A stretch of 64,000 nt of DNA from Poecilobothrus nobilitatus (Eukaryota; Arthropoda; Insecta; Diptera; Dolichopodidae): assembly GCA_947095535.1 (NCBI GenBank), contig OX352772.1, positions 50,053,445-50,117,444 of the forward strand, in the 5' to 3' direction. The notes under the pieces are model-generated. The model saw only the letters and a list, made by a program, of their open reading frames with translations, made no database searches and had not been told where the DNA came from. A program made the position numbers and the translations under genes. Below, piece by piece: positions 25,958-37,987 of the stretch; the stretch's first letter is position 1; every line of letters begins with the position of its first letter.

Positions 25958-28565
25958 GAAAAAGGGGAAAAAAAAAAAAAAAAAGAACAAAACAAAAAAC
26001 AAAAGTTACAAGTTATTCATAATGTCAAAAAAATTTTTGTGTCAAAAAAAAAAAAAGAAGCCAAATAATTAGGTATTTTTTTTTCATATTTTTATAAAAT
26101 TCAATTAATTAAAAAAAAAAATAAATAAATTTGGAACTGAAAACTCCATTTTCTTTTTTTTTTCTATTTATTTGATTAAATGTGTGATTTGTAAATGCAT
26201 TTCAATTAAAAAAAAAAAAAAAAAACAAAACAAATTAAAAAATATAAGAATCAAATTTTTTATGTATAGAGCGCTGCCATTAGACATTTTTTTTTTTTTT
26301 GTTTTTCTTTAATCGAATCTTTTTTTTCTTTTTTATTTGTAGAAATTTTTTTTTTTTAAATAATAAATTTTTAAATTTTATTTTATTTTATAAATAGATC
26401 TTTATTTTTTAAATTTAATTTATATAAGTTTACATATAATTTCCATATTTGATAATTTGTAATTTATTCAATAGATTTTTATTATAAAAAAAAAATAAAA
26501 TAAAATAATTATTTAATTAAATATTAATTTAATATATTATGTAATATTTAATCATATTTGTTAATTATAATATAGTTATGTTTATTATATATACATATTT
26601 TTTTTTTTTTTTACTGAATTCTAAAAATAATATTAGATGTTAGTTGTTATGTTTAATTTAGTTTTTAAAATTAAATTTAGTTTTTAAAACAAAACACATA
26701 TAAAAATAAAAAAAAAAAAATTAATTAAAAAAGGGAAATGTTAACTTTATTAATTTTTAAGTTTATTATGTAAAATTCATGTAAAATTGTAATTAATTAT
26801 TTTAATTATTTTTAAAACAAAACTTAAAATAAAAAAGATAATAATATGTATGTATTTTATTTTATTTTTTTTTTGTTATTTAATTTAATATAAATTTAAT
26901 TATATTTATACGATATTTAAATTTACTTGTTTTTTAATATAAAAATTAACAATTAAATAAATATTAAAAAAAAAAAAATTATTTTTTTATTTAATTAAAT
27001 TTGATTTTAATTTAAAATATTTTTTAGATTTAAAGATTTATTCTGAATTTTCAATTATCCTTAACGACCTATTAAGTAGTTGTTTAAAAAAAAAATATTT
27101 TTTCCAATAAAATAACTGTTATATTTGGGAGCGCGCCGATTTCTTAAAAAAATCTTGTGTAATAAATGGTTTTAATTATATTTTTTTATGAAAATACGAT
27201 TGCTTCTTGTATGATGATTAATTGTGTTGACAAGCAGATTTCGATGTTAAAAGTTATTTAATTATGAGTAATAGAATGTAATGAAATACTATGAGTATTT
27301 AATATGTATCTTATAATATTTTGATGAGAATCATATGCCAGTACTAATAATACTTGTTTCTCTACAAGCAGTTCGAACTTCTATACATTTATTCTTAACT
27401 GGTCTTAGTAAGTCAGAGTTGGCACATAACAAATTAATCAAAGTCCAATCTATGCGTCCAACTATCTTTAAGTCAGTCAACTAAAGTCGATTCAGGAAGT
27501 TCTGCTTTGTCCGAATAATTTCTTCTTTAAGTTTAAATAAAAGAGATTATTTTCTTTTTTATGATCTGTTATATGAAGCAGTCAGTATTTTTGCAATCTA
27601 ACATTGATTATAAGTGATACATTTGAAATAATTTCTTTCTTAATTTAAGCATCTAATTTTGCTTTATATTCATAATTATTGTTGTTGAATTTTATAATTT
27701 TAGGGGTAAGACGGGCTATAATTATATTATTTTTATTATCCAAATGTTGTTTTTCATTCATCATAAATTCTAATTTATATAATCGAGATTCTAAAAACGA
27801 TATTATTTTTTTAGCTATGCTCTAACTTTTATTTTGATGTTTGAATACATACTTTATTTTCCTCTGTAATTTAATCATACCGTTTTACAAAATCATTCAC
27901 TTATATATAACCATTTAAAGTTCAGAACTTGTACAAATTCAGTCACAATAGTTCCAAAGTGTTACACAAAGAATATTACACAAAAATTCACTGTCTAAGA
28001 GCCAAAAATTTAACTTTCTAAAGTGATATTTTCGGAAAGTTCTATCAGAAATGAATGCATGAAATTAACTTTAAACCAGGTTAAACTATAGTTTTAGGTT
28101 TCCACTTTTTTAAACCATAATTTTTAATAAAACATCGAATTTATTGTAAGCCATATTTTAATGTTATACAACTCCTTTAAAATTAACAACAAATTTTAAA
28201 AAGATTTTATGTCATATAAACGTTTTAGTATAGCGGGAACAGCATGAATGACATTTGACAGTTGATCTTATTAAAAACAAAGTGTCAGTATGTATTTTGA
28301 TTCGAAAAAAAGAAATATTTATAATAAGTAGTTTTTCTTTAAAGAAAAAATTTTAATTTTAACTAAGTCGAATTTTATTTTTTTTGTTCTTCCCACTTCC
28401 CCTTATACTTTTCCTTATAATTATTCTCGATTTGTTTAAAATAAGATGTATAAGATTTAGTTTTTAAAAAAAATAATTTTTCTAAATAAATCACGCAAAA
28501 CTAAAACTAAAACAAGTTAATAAAAAATTAAATATTATAAAAATTCAATTTAAATTTTAGTATAA
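25958..28565. other. Intergenic region between convergent Corin-like and PNPO-like genes
   Basis: The two genes face each other here. The first 1.1 kb is 3'-UTR-like sequence dominated by A and T homopolymers. From about 27.1 to 28.5 kb the sequence is less simple (for example 27360-27560), but no open frame, splice-flanked exon or repeat match was recognised. Confidence 0.5.
26120..26129 (+). promoter_or_regulatory. Candidate polyadenylation signal of the Corin-like gene
   Basis: Two overlapping AATAAA hexamers lie about 165 bases after the Corin stop codon. In such A-rich sequence the hexamer is common, so this is only the first good candidate. Confidence 0.35.
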
Positions 28566-31500
28566 TTATGGATAAACATGACCATTTATCCAAGTATTAT
28601 TTTCTTGTCTACGATAAATTATTCTATCACCAATTGATCCATCTTCAGCATAATAAAAATCAATTAAGTCAGCAATAACTTCAAATGATGTACTTTAAAA
28701 AATACATAAAAAAAAATTATTAAAATATTTAAATAATAAACAAACAAATTTCAAAAAAAAATAAAAATAAAATAATTATTACTATGTATCCGTTTGAATT
28801 AATGGTTCACTACCATTCTGATATGCTTTAAAAAGTTGATCATGTTTTTCCTTTAAATTATTCCAATCAACTGGTGCACCACATTCAGTAATTTTACTAC
28901 GAATTTTTGCAAAAACTGGTTCCTCTTTCCAACGTTCAGCTATTTCTTCTTTTGACAATTCAACTGCAGTTCCATGAAAACGAATCTTCCCGGAAAAAAA
29001 AAAATTATATTAATGGTTATTATTTTAAAGTGATTCATTTTTAATTTATTAAGTATATCTATTAGATACCTGACGATACACTAATTTTCCATTAATTTTA
29101 CAGGAAAACAAGAGAACAATTGAAACTTTTGGATTTACTTGAATATCTTTATATTTTTGAGAATTTCTTTCGGTTACAAATGTTATATTTTCATTTTTTG
29201 ACAGCCCTCTGAATAGAACCGTTCTGTTTAAAACACCAAACTCTCTAAAAAATAATATTTGTATATATGTATGTATATAAATACATACAGGGAGTTTCAC
29301 ATAAGAGTGCAAAAATATTTCAGGAGGTGATTCCGAGACTAAGTCTAAAAAAGAAGTTGTATTAAGGGGGAATCTATTGTGGGTAGTTTTCTCGATATTA
29401 GGACTTTTATGTTTTGTTTTATATTATTAATTGCCAAATAACATTTGACCCACATGCTTTACAGAAGCTAATTTAATTTTGTTTGAAAGATTGTTCTTGA
29501 AAGATTTTGTCTGATGAAAGAAGCTTTCATCGACTGAAGGATTTTATGTTTTGGGGTAATTACTTTTTTAATTAGAGCTAAGAGTTTTAAGAGTAACATT
29601 TTTTCTTTCAAAAATTGTATATTAAGGTACCATTATTATATAAAATTGACAATCCTTAATAAGCTAGCATAATTTCGTCTTAAGTAACTTTTTTCTCTAA
29701 GTTTTACCGTTTTCCAGATATAAGCCAAAATTTAAGTATCATGTTTCATAGAATTCATTTCATGCTTTTTTCCAACAAAAATTTTGTTTAAGTAAAAAGT
29801 AATTACCCAAAGACAATAAATTCTTCAGCAGACGAAAGTTTGAAGCCTAAGCTTTCAAACAAGAGTTATCTTCTGTGGTGAATGTGGTTTAAAAGCTGTT
29901 CGACAATTAATAATATAAAACAAAAAAAAGGTAAAAATCTCAATATCTCTCGAAAAGGACTTAAAATACCCTCTCCATCCATCCAATTTTTTTCCAGCTT
30001 TAGTCTCTGGAATCACCTCCTGAAATATTTGCACTTTTATGTCGAACAGCCTCTATTAATTGAGATTAATTTAATTCTCATGGTTACATTACCCGAATCT
30101 CAACTATTATATATGTAAATATTTAATTTACCTGTTAATTGTTGCTAGAGTCATTGAAATCATACTGGTATCATTTTCATCTCTCATTGTACTTAAATAT
30201 TCTTTGAACAGTTCCATTGGATTATCAGGAGCATTTTCAATATGTGATAAACTAGAAGATGCATTTGGATATGCCTTTTCCTAGAAAAATAGTGTTAAAT
30301 TATTGATTATTTGCTCTGAAATTTGTATTGCAAAAACATCAAATTACATGAAATTTCAATGAAAAAAAATATAGTTGATTCACAATGTCTACCATTTAAA
30401 AACAAAATCAACATAACTGCATCGATTATTTGAATTAAATTGACTTTAATTGAAAGTTAATTAAAAATTGACTCAAGTGACAGTATCTTAAACCTTTTTT
30501 TGTTCCAAATTTAAAATTTTTTTTATTCAAATTAAACTTTTTTTTTTTAAACAATTTGGATGACCAGGGCAACGGCGATAACTAACGAATTTGAAGTGGA
30601 CAACATTTTGAGACTTTGTAAATTATCTTTTTTGAAATTATTTCTATGTTCTAGACAGATTGTAAATATGTTCATGTTGTTTAAGATTGTAAATTCAATT
30701 TAAGATTCGTCTTATGACTCATCTCATATTTAAAACCATTAAATACCATAAGCATTAAATACAGGAAATTGTACTGGTTACTAGGACGTAAATAAAATCT
30801 TGCTATACAAACAGGTATTGAAAACAGACTGGACGTACCTTATCCAACTATGGGGCTGTGCAAAAATATCAAATACAATATACTCCAAACTTTTCAAAAC
30901 AAAGTACTACGCGGACTTGTAAACGCCCCCTGGTATATACGCAACAAAGACCTACATCGGGATCTACAGATCAAATTGGTAACTGTAGAGATCAAAACAT
31001 TTGCGGTAAAAGACTAACAGGATAAGGATACATGAGAACGTCAAAATAAAAGCTGTACTGGATGTTGATAGCAATGTTCATCGGCTGAAAAGAAGGAAAC
31101 CACAAGAGTTACTACAATGAGCAATGGAAAGATATTTTATATAATATTTTTCCAGTACACGTGAACAAATAAAAAGAAGAAAAAGTCTTTAATCGATCAA
31201 ACAGATTGGTGTTGACACAAGGAAAGGTGGTTTTAGCCGGTAAGAATCCGGCATACTGTAGCAGAACACGGGTTCTACAGTATCTTTTGAAGACCTCCAC
31301 CGACCTACGAAAAAAAAAAAAATGTTTAAAACCAAAATCTAATTTGAAAAATTTCCTTTAAATTTGTTTGTCAATTAATTCTATATGTCATTTTGCGATT
31401 TTCGATGGCAAAAATTAAAATAGATCTATTTATTCATAAAAGTTTTTTTCCGATTTCCCTCGACCGGTGATAAATGTTAACTTTCAGTCAAAATACATGT

Positions 31501-32361
31501 ATTTTTATATTTTGACAGGAGCAGTGCGTTTCGTTTTTTACTTTCTGGTGTTTAGTTAACTTAACACTACGAGAGATAAAAATCGTTTCCAAATGCCGGA
31601 GTAGAGTAAAATAAACTATGTCACGCCATAAATATCTGGTTTCGAAACACCAGAATCGAGTTAACATGAGTTAATTTTTTTAATCCTACTCGTGAGGAGA
31701 ATTAAAAAATGTTACAAAGGTCAAAATCTTATGAAGTTTCATTATTGTTTTATTTTTATTATTAAATATTTATTTTAAATAATTTAATTAGCATTATAAG
31801 CTTGCATATTAAAATAATTATAAACAAAATCATTCAATAGAACTTATACTTCTTAAAATTAATTTTTTTTCTGGAAAATTCCATTAATTGTTTGAAATAA
31901 ATAAATGCTCCAAATTAATTTTGACAGTTCAGATTCATATTTAACTCTAGTCGTTTTGAAGTGGCAGAGTAAAGATAATTCTGCATGCGTGAGTGTGGTA
32001 GTTAATCCCATACTCGGAGTAAGAAACGAAACGCACTCCAGAAAAATCGTTAAACGTTCGCATGAATATTTTATGTTTAAAAATTAATTTAAAAAAAAAT
32101 AATTGCATTGAAAAATGATTGTATTTAATTCTAAAAATAGCATTTACTCGTATGTAACACAATTTCTGGATGGAATACTTTAAAAAACAAAAAGTACAAT
32201 TTTTTTCTTTACAATTACCGTACGCGTCGTATCTTATGAATACTGGATATTCACAAATATTAATTAACTATAAACTTAAAAATATCTCTTTATTTAATTT
32301 TTAAAACTTTTAAATTTAAACTTTAAATTTACAATATTTTAAGTAACCATAAACTCACCAT
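28566..32361 (-). CDS. Pyridoxine/pyridoxamine 5'-phosphate oxidase-like protein (diverged PNPO paralogue)
   Basis: Five minus-strand exons: 32361-32359 (the ATG alone, followed by gtgagt), 30280-30132, 29244-29070, 28985-28783 and 28692-28566. All phases match and give 218 residues, close to the bacterial PNPO length. The FMN-binding split-barrel pattern is visible: an N-terminal P-x-x-LF-K-E-Y-L helix, MISMTLATINRE, RTVLFRGL, the phosphate-binding-like TERNSQKYKDIQVNP, a VSIVLLF strand, LVYRQIRFHGTAVEL and the C-terminal DRIIYRR. PNPO oxidises PNP or PMP to pyridoxal phosphate using FMN. Here the substrate-contacting R-L-H before DR is S-I-G (196-198), and the usual C-terminal RLAP is replaced by GHVYP. 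Activity is therefore doubtful, and it may be one of the non-canonical insect PNPO-like paralogues. Intron 1 (2.1 kb) carries a jockey-like LINE 3' fragment. Intron 2 (29245-30131) carries a long fold-back element. The single-codon first exon is the weakest part of the model. Confidence 0.78.
29288..30054. mobile_element. Long fold-back (inverted-repeat) element inside a PNPO intron
   Basis: The left arm (29288-29570) and right arm (29791-30054) are reverse complements along nearly their whole length, with small indels. Shared blocks include ATATTTCAGGAGGTGATTCC, GTTTTATATTATTAATTG, TTGTTTGAAAG and GGGTAATTACTTTTT. The tips are CAGGGAGTTTCACATAAG and, reversed, AGAGGCTGTTCGACATAA. No transposase is present, so it is a non-autonomous MITE or fold-back. 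Confidence 0.82.
30775..31322 (+). mobile_element. Decayed jockey-like LINE, 3' end with poly-A
   Basis: Frameshifted coding remnants can be read: QLWGCAK near 30839, then in another frame LQTFQNKVLRGLVNAPWY, IRNKDLHRDLQIK, and later VKIKAVLDVDSNVHRLKRRK. This is the post-RT C-terminal signature of jockey-type non-LTR elements (LWGCA-S-SN...F-QNK-LR...NAPWY..N..LH-DL). A 3' UTR and an A run at 31310-31322 follow. It lies in intron 1 of the PNPO-like gene, antisense to that gene. Confidence 0.8.
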
Positions 32362-33040
32362 TTTATATAATTTTATTATTTAAAATTAAAACAAAATAAA
32401 AGCAATTGTTTTGAATCTGTTCACTTTTCAAATGAGAATGAAACTAAAAAGAGATAGAAAAAACTGTTTTTAATTATTTATTTAAAATACAAAAAATTAA
32501 TTTATATTAGAATGAAAAAAAAGGAAGTAAATTTATAAATTATAATTCTTGATTTTATACTAAAGAAAATAATTTTGAAAGTATCATTTTTAATCATTTT
32601 TTGTATACTATACGTACATAGTTAAACTTGACATTGTGATATTTATTACTACTCGTTCCGATATTTATTCAAGTGTTTTACTTTTCAATGTTATAAATTT
32701 AATTAAATTTTTTATATATAAGTATACAGTTACAGACAATTAATTCTGAACAACCAAATAAAAACATTATGTATTTTAAACTTAAAGTAGATAAGTATAT
32801 TTAATGAAAAATAATATTTTGTTGGTTTAACCGCTTTCTTGACTATTTTATTAATTGTTTATTAATAATTTTTCTAAACTTTGGTTTAAAACGACATTAA
32901 AAATATATTTGTAATCTTTTTCACACATACATATTAACAAACCAACCAACATAACATTTGGTTGTCAACTATGTCCTACTGTAGTCCATTGAGTTCAGAA
33001 ATAAAACTAATTTTCGATTTTTACTTTCAGATAACTAACT

Positions 33041-33320
33041 GGTTTATAGGTTAGAAGGTAGAGAATCTTCAGATTTCCTTTATGAAGGTAAGGAATCTCC
33101 AGATTTGCTTTATGACTGTAGCAACGGTTGGACATTCGCAGAGAAAGTAATAGAATCTCTTCCAACTTTTCCTCTTTGCACTTTTACACTTTGTTTTGTA
33201 AGGAGTTTCAATTCTGGTTGCATAAGTTTCTATCCACTATCAGCGACCCGTAATTATCAGTTATCACTTTGGTTCTAGCAGTAGGTTGCACGAATTAGGA
33301 GTTATTTATAGGATAGGTTA
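33041..33320 (-). mobile_element. LINE remnant (RNase H-side C-terminus)
   Basis: The minus-strand reading gives CKSAKRKSWKRFYYFLCECP and then VATVIKQIWRFLTFIKEI, with a stop and degeneration after it. It matches the C-x-x-C...H-x-LCECP-x-L end of jockey/I/R1-type non-LTR ORF2. It is 5'-truncated and about 0.7 kb upstream of the PNPO-like start. Confidence 0.62.
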
Positions 33321-35457
33321 GGAGTTATTTGGTTCTTTTTTCTTTAAAAATTAGCCACATATCATTCTAAATATATTTTAATGTCATGAACTATAAAAAA
33401 TCATTAAAAAAAAATTCCGAAAAGTACATGGATATGCAAAAATTACTATAACAAAAATATGTTCTGACAGAGATTGAAAATGGCTAGTACAGAACGAAGA
33501 AAAAAAAAATGCAAAACGGAACAGTAATTTTTAAATATAAAATTATTGAAAGAAAGCCAATTTGCTTTGTTTTCAATATAGTTTCGAACCAAGTTTAATA
33601 ATGTAATGATACATTACGTATACTATGAGTATAGCTTATTTTTCTGTTAAATAAATAATTCTTAAGTAATTGATTGATTGACTTTATTTAATGTTTCGAT
33701 TCATTTAATGTCACGTTTTCTTTGAAGTTGATCGCATATTAAATTTTCTAAAGTATATAATAAATTCTGTCAAGAATGAAATGATATTTTATTTAAATTA
33801 TGTATGCTTGTATCTTTTAAATTAAGGTCAAGGGTGACATTGGAAATGTCGTAAAAAAAAAACTGCAACCTGCTGATACAATGTAAAAAAAAAAATACAA
33901 TGTAAAATTTATGACCTCAAATGCATTGTGTCGAAAGTACAATGTGTTTTGTTTACAATTCCGATCATGTCAAAAATGTCGTCTTTTATAATTACTGGCT
34001 GTTATTTTGGAGCAGCCTCCTTATCTTAGAAACCAGATGTCGGACTGATGCGGTTTAAAAAACCTAGTCCCCGATACTGTAATTGTTTATGAAAATACCC
34101 ATATTATATTTAAATACTTATGACTTTTTTTCTAAATCTAATTTATTTTTATTTGTGTATGCAAACATTTTTCAATATACAAATTAACAACCTGAGTCGC
34201 GAAAATGGGTCGCAAATACAATTTCAAAATTAATTTCCAATCATGAGACAAAGTAAAATTTTTTAAGATTATATTTGAGATCATGCGACATTGTATTTGC
34301 GACGTCGTAAATAAATTTCCGATGTCAAAGTATATATCATAATATTCTTACGTTTACTCTATTTCAATTATTAAAATATATTTTATTTTCACTTCTAATT
34401 AATAAGCCATAACTTTATATTTATGAATACAATTCAATTCAATTTATGTATACAATTCAATTGATTCGTGTAAAGTGTCCGGCTAAACAAAAAAATTTTA
34501 AAATAAATATAAAATTTATAATAACAAAAAACGTGATTAAATTGAAAAAAATTAAAGTTTTGAATTAAGATAATAAATATTATCGTTATTTCTGTCATTT
34601 ACATTACAATAAGTTAGTCCGAAGTGAAGTTGGTCAGTTATGTCTGAGGTCAAAATATGACACAAGATTGCAAAAATATGATACACAAAAATTTAATTCA
34701 GAACGATGCAATCATATTTTTGTGATTGTGAAAATGGGATTTAAAATGTACAGATAAAAAGAAGTTAGATAGTTCAAGGCAAAAATTATTAAATTTCATG
34801 CCAAACTCGAAAAACTGAACTAAGTTGATCATATAACTTGCCAAGAATTAGACGGACTATTAGAACTACTAGAACAACCTCTACAAAATAATACTTAATA
34901 ACTTGCACTGTTCCAAATTGAAAGTTTCTAAAAAAAATCATTAAAAGGTAGAAGTGAAATCTACAAGGTAAGCTAAAGCAACTTAGCCTTTAAGGTCTGC
35001 TGTTATAGTACGGAGAAAGATTCTGAAGTTTCAATTATTTCATTTCAAATTCGGCTGTAAATGCCAATGCCCTACTATAGAAAAGAAATAATTTAAAGCA
35101 TTTTAATGCATTATTTTCTTATAGGGTATAAGTACATATGTATGTATGTATTGGTTTATTGCTAAGTAAATATCACATAATTTTTATATTTACATAAAGT
35201 TCATTTTAAAATATGTAAAAGAATAACTGTAAAAATAACAAAAGTATACAAGTTAGGTACTCATTTGGTATTTTATGGATTCCTTACCATTTGAAACCTA
35301 TTAGAAAAATGATTTTGGATTCCTATGAAAAATAACTTCGTTTTTTAGTTGTTTTATGTAAGTGACTTTAGAAAGCCTTTAATGTTTCTTTACCTAACGT
35401 TATGAGATTTTGAAGTGAAAAAATGACTTTTTTATGAAGATACATATTTGCCATTTG

Positions 35458-35972
35458 CAGCGTCGGCTCAAGAGTTATGGTGCCCTATGCACATTTAAAT
35501 GTTTGCGCCCTCCTTCCCATCATTGCAATGGGATATTTTTTGTTTTGATTTTTTCTTTTTTGATAAAAAAAAATTTTATTCCAAAATTTAAAAAGAAGAA
35601 TAAATATATAACATACATGAAATAATGACATAGAGTGTAATGTACATGATATAAAGTTTAATACAGTGTGTGTATATATTATGTAAACTGGTAGATATTT
35701 TGCGTTTACAGTTAGCGTTATGTATATTTTGTATACAAATTTATATTAAAATTACTGCTAACTAATTATTAATATAAATTCTACATTTTATAAAGATGTA
35801 TGCTTATAGGTAAAATAAATTTGGCACAAAATATTTTATATATAGCTATAATATATATAATTTAAAAAAACATTAAAAAAATTTTAGCGAATTTTTTTGA
35901 GTAATTTTCTGCCCCTTAATCATGGCGTCCTATGCATGTGCCACTTATCCATCGCTCCTAAGCCCTGCCCTG
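35458..35972. mobile_element. hAT-like MITE
   Basis: The ends begin CAG and are imperfect inverted repeats: CAGCGTCGGCTCAAGAG on the left, and CAGGGCAGGGCTTAGGAG when the right end is reversed. Subterminal CCCTATGCA/TGCATAGGA also invert. Flanking octamers GCCATTTG (35450-35457) and CCTATTTG (35973-35980) agree at six of eight positions, consistent with a hAT-type 8-bp duplication. Confidence 0.55.
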
Positions 35973-37134
35973 CCTATTTGTTATTTATGTTGAATTGTGT
36001 TAATGAAAGTTTAAATTAATATGAAAAAAAAACCTTAAAACTTAATTCAATAGACACGTTATTATTTAAATTAGCTAATTTTGTAATAACAACAGTATAA
36101 GTTTGAGATATATGTATATGTGTGTCTACCCATAGTATACATTATCAAACATTTTAAAGTTGATGTTGGCTAATAATTATCCTGCGAAAAATTTAGAATT
36201 AAAAAAAAAATGTTTTCTTTAGAATGAAAATAAAATAACTGATATTATAACAGCGATATAAAAAAAGCTTTGTTTGTTTTAATTAATTTTTAATTTATTT
36301 TATTAGGTTATAGCTACTGGTTATAATAAAAAATATTGAATGTGATTACTGATGCATAGTGTTGTACAAAAATTATAGACACATAATATATTATTTTATC
36401 TTTATTAATATTATAAAATATAAGTAATACCCGATAATTATACTTTAAATATATCGGAGAATATTTATATTTTCTTTAAAGTTGGTAACCCTGGCATTAT
36501 AATATTGTTACGATATATTTTGTACAGTTATTTCGGAAGATGTACAATATGGATAATACGGAGTAGTAGTCATATAAAAATTATTTTTTTAGAAGTTAAT
36601 AAAAGTGAGAGTGAGAGTATATCATATTATAAGTATAAAAATACGGCTATTGTATGACCTATTTGCATGAATAACCACTTCATCACTCGGTTAATAAAAC
36701 ATAAAATGATGAAAGGTTGAAACTTAGGTTTTTAATAGATTTTGTAAATAAGACCAATCATTAATATTGTTAAAAAAAAGATTATTCGCACAATGAAATA
36801 GTATAAATAAAATAAGATGTACACCACCAGAATATACACTAATTTCAGACCATGACACTAAAAGAAAAAAAGGTCAATTAGTCCCTATTTCATGATACAC
36901 GTTCATAATACACGTAGTCTTATTATGGGACAAAATAGAAAGACTCTACTAATCTTGAAATAATTCGAACCATAGATCTTTTTCAATTTCGTTCAAAAAT
37001 GTTTTCCAACAACTTTTTCATATAAAAAAGCTTCTTAAAAGTTTTGAAGGAGAGCATTCATTTGGTACATTTTTTTTTTTCTTTCCATTCCTATAAGGGC
37101 ATTAAGTCATTTATTATTCATATTTGACTAATTT

Positions 37135-37732
37135 CGTATTCTTTTCTGAAAAAAAAGTTTGACCTGAGAAAGTGCAAAACTGAAAAAAGTCAAACCTATT
37201 TTTTCTAGTTTTGCACTTTTTTTCTAGTTTTGACCTGAACATTTTTTTAGAATAGAACAGAAAAAGGGCAAGATTTTTTTTTCAGTTTGCTGCACTGATT
37301 TCTTTATTTACAAATTAAATTTTACTTATTTAAAAATTTTTAAACTTATGTTTCTAATCAAATATAAATATTTTTTTTTTTTTTGTAAACTAGATATTTT
37401 TCAAAACTCAACCAAATAAATGAAAATAATGCATTTTTATATTGTCAATAATTACAATTTACTAATTAACTGACAGTGACAATTATATACATATATTTTT
37501 TAATGTTGTCATTCTGGAGAGTGCAAAACTCATTTTATTGCCCCGTCAATATTTTCAGGTCAAGTTTTTAAAAAAAATGTTGCCCTGTGCGAGTTTTGCC
37601 CTAAATTTTTTTTAGAAAAGAACACGAAAATTTTTTTTCAGTTTTGCATTTTTTTTCAGAAAAGAACGGAAAAAATTTAACCTGAAAAAAAAGTGCAATC
37701 CCAGGTCAAAACTTTTTTCAGAAAAGAAAACG
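37135..37732. mobile_element. Inverted-repeat element rich in TTTTGCACTTTTTT motifs
   Basis: The left end (37135-37166) and right end (37702-37732) are inverted repeats sharing TTCTTTTCTGAAAA and GACCTG. Inner copies of TTTTGCACTTTTT, AGTGCAAAACT and AGAAAAGAAC occur on both strands near both ends. No open frame inside looks coding. Confidence 0.6.
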
Positions 37733-37911
37733 ACATAAGTTTCAGTTTCTGGAATAATTAATTTCACTAAGCCGTTGATTACTCGGCTGTAGCTACTATT
37801 GCAATATGACATTATTGATAATTTATACGACATATATAACTTATTTTTAATTTAATTATATTCATACCAATTATATAAGAAAAATGTCTATTATTTTTTA
37901 TTAATCTATAT

Positions 37912-37987
37912 GACCCAGCCGGGGTTTGAACCCGAGATCTTTCCTATAAAAGGCCGGTGTCTTAACAACTACACCATTGGCTGGATC
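37912..37987 (-). repeat. tRNA-like sequence (probable SINE head or tRNA pseudogene)
   Basis: Read on the minus strand it forms a 7-bp acceptor stem (GATCCAG with CTGGGTC, one G:T), a D stem GGTG/CACC and an intact T arm with loop TTCAAAC. The anticodon stem pairs only partly and loop positions 37-38 are GG, so it is unlikely to be a working tRNA. It shares its layout, including extra bases before the D stem, with the copy at 52000-52075. Confidence 0.6.

Noticed and set aside
35434..35625. 63-codon open frame near 35.4 kb
   Set aside because: It overlaps the end of the hAT-like MITE and has no family pattern.
37912..37987. Functional tRNA gene
   Set aside because: The T arm and acceptor stem are good, but the anticodon stem is poor, positions 37-38 are GG, extra bases precede the D stem, and a sibling copy at 52000 has a different anticodon.
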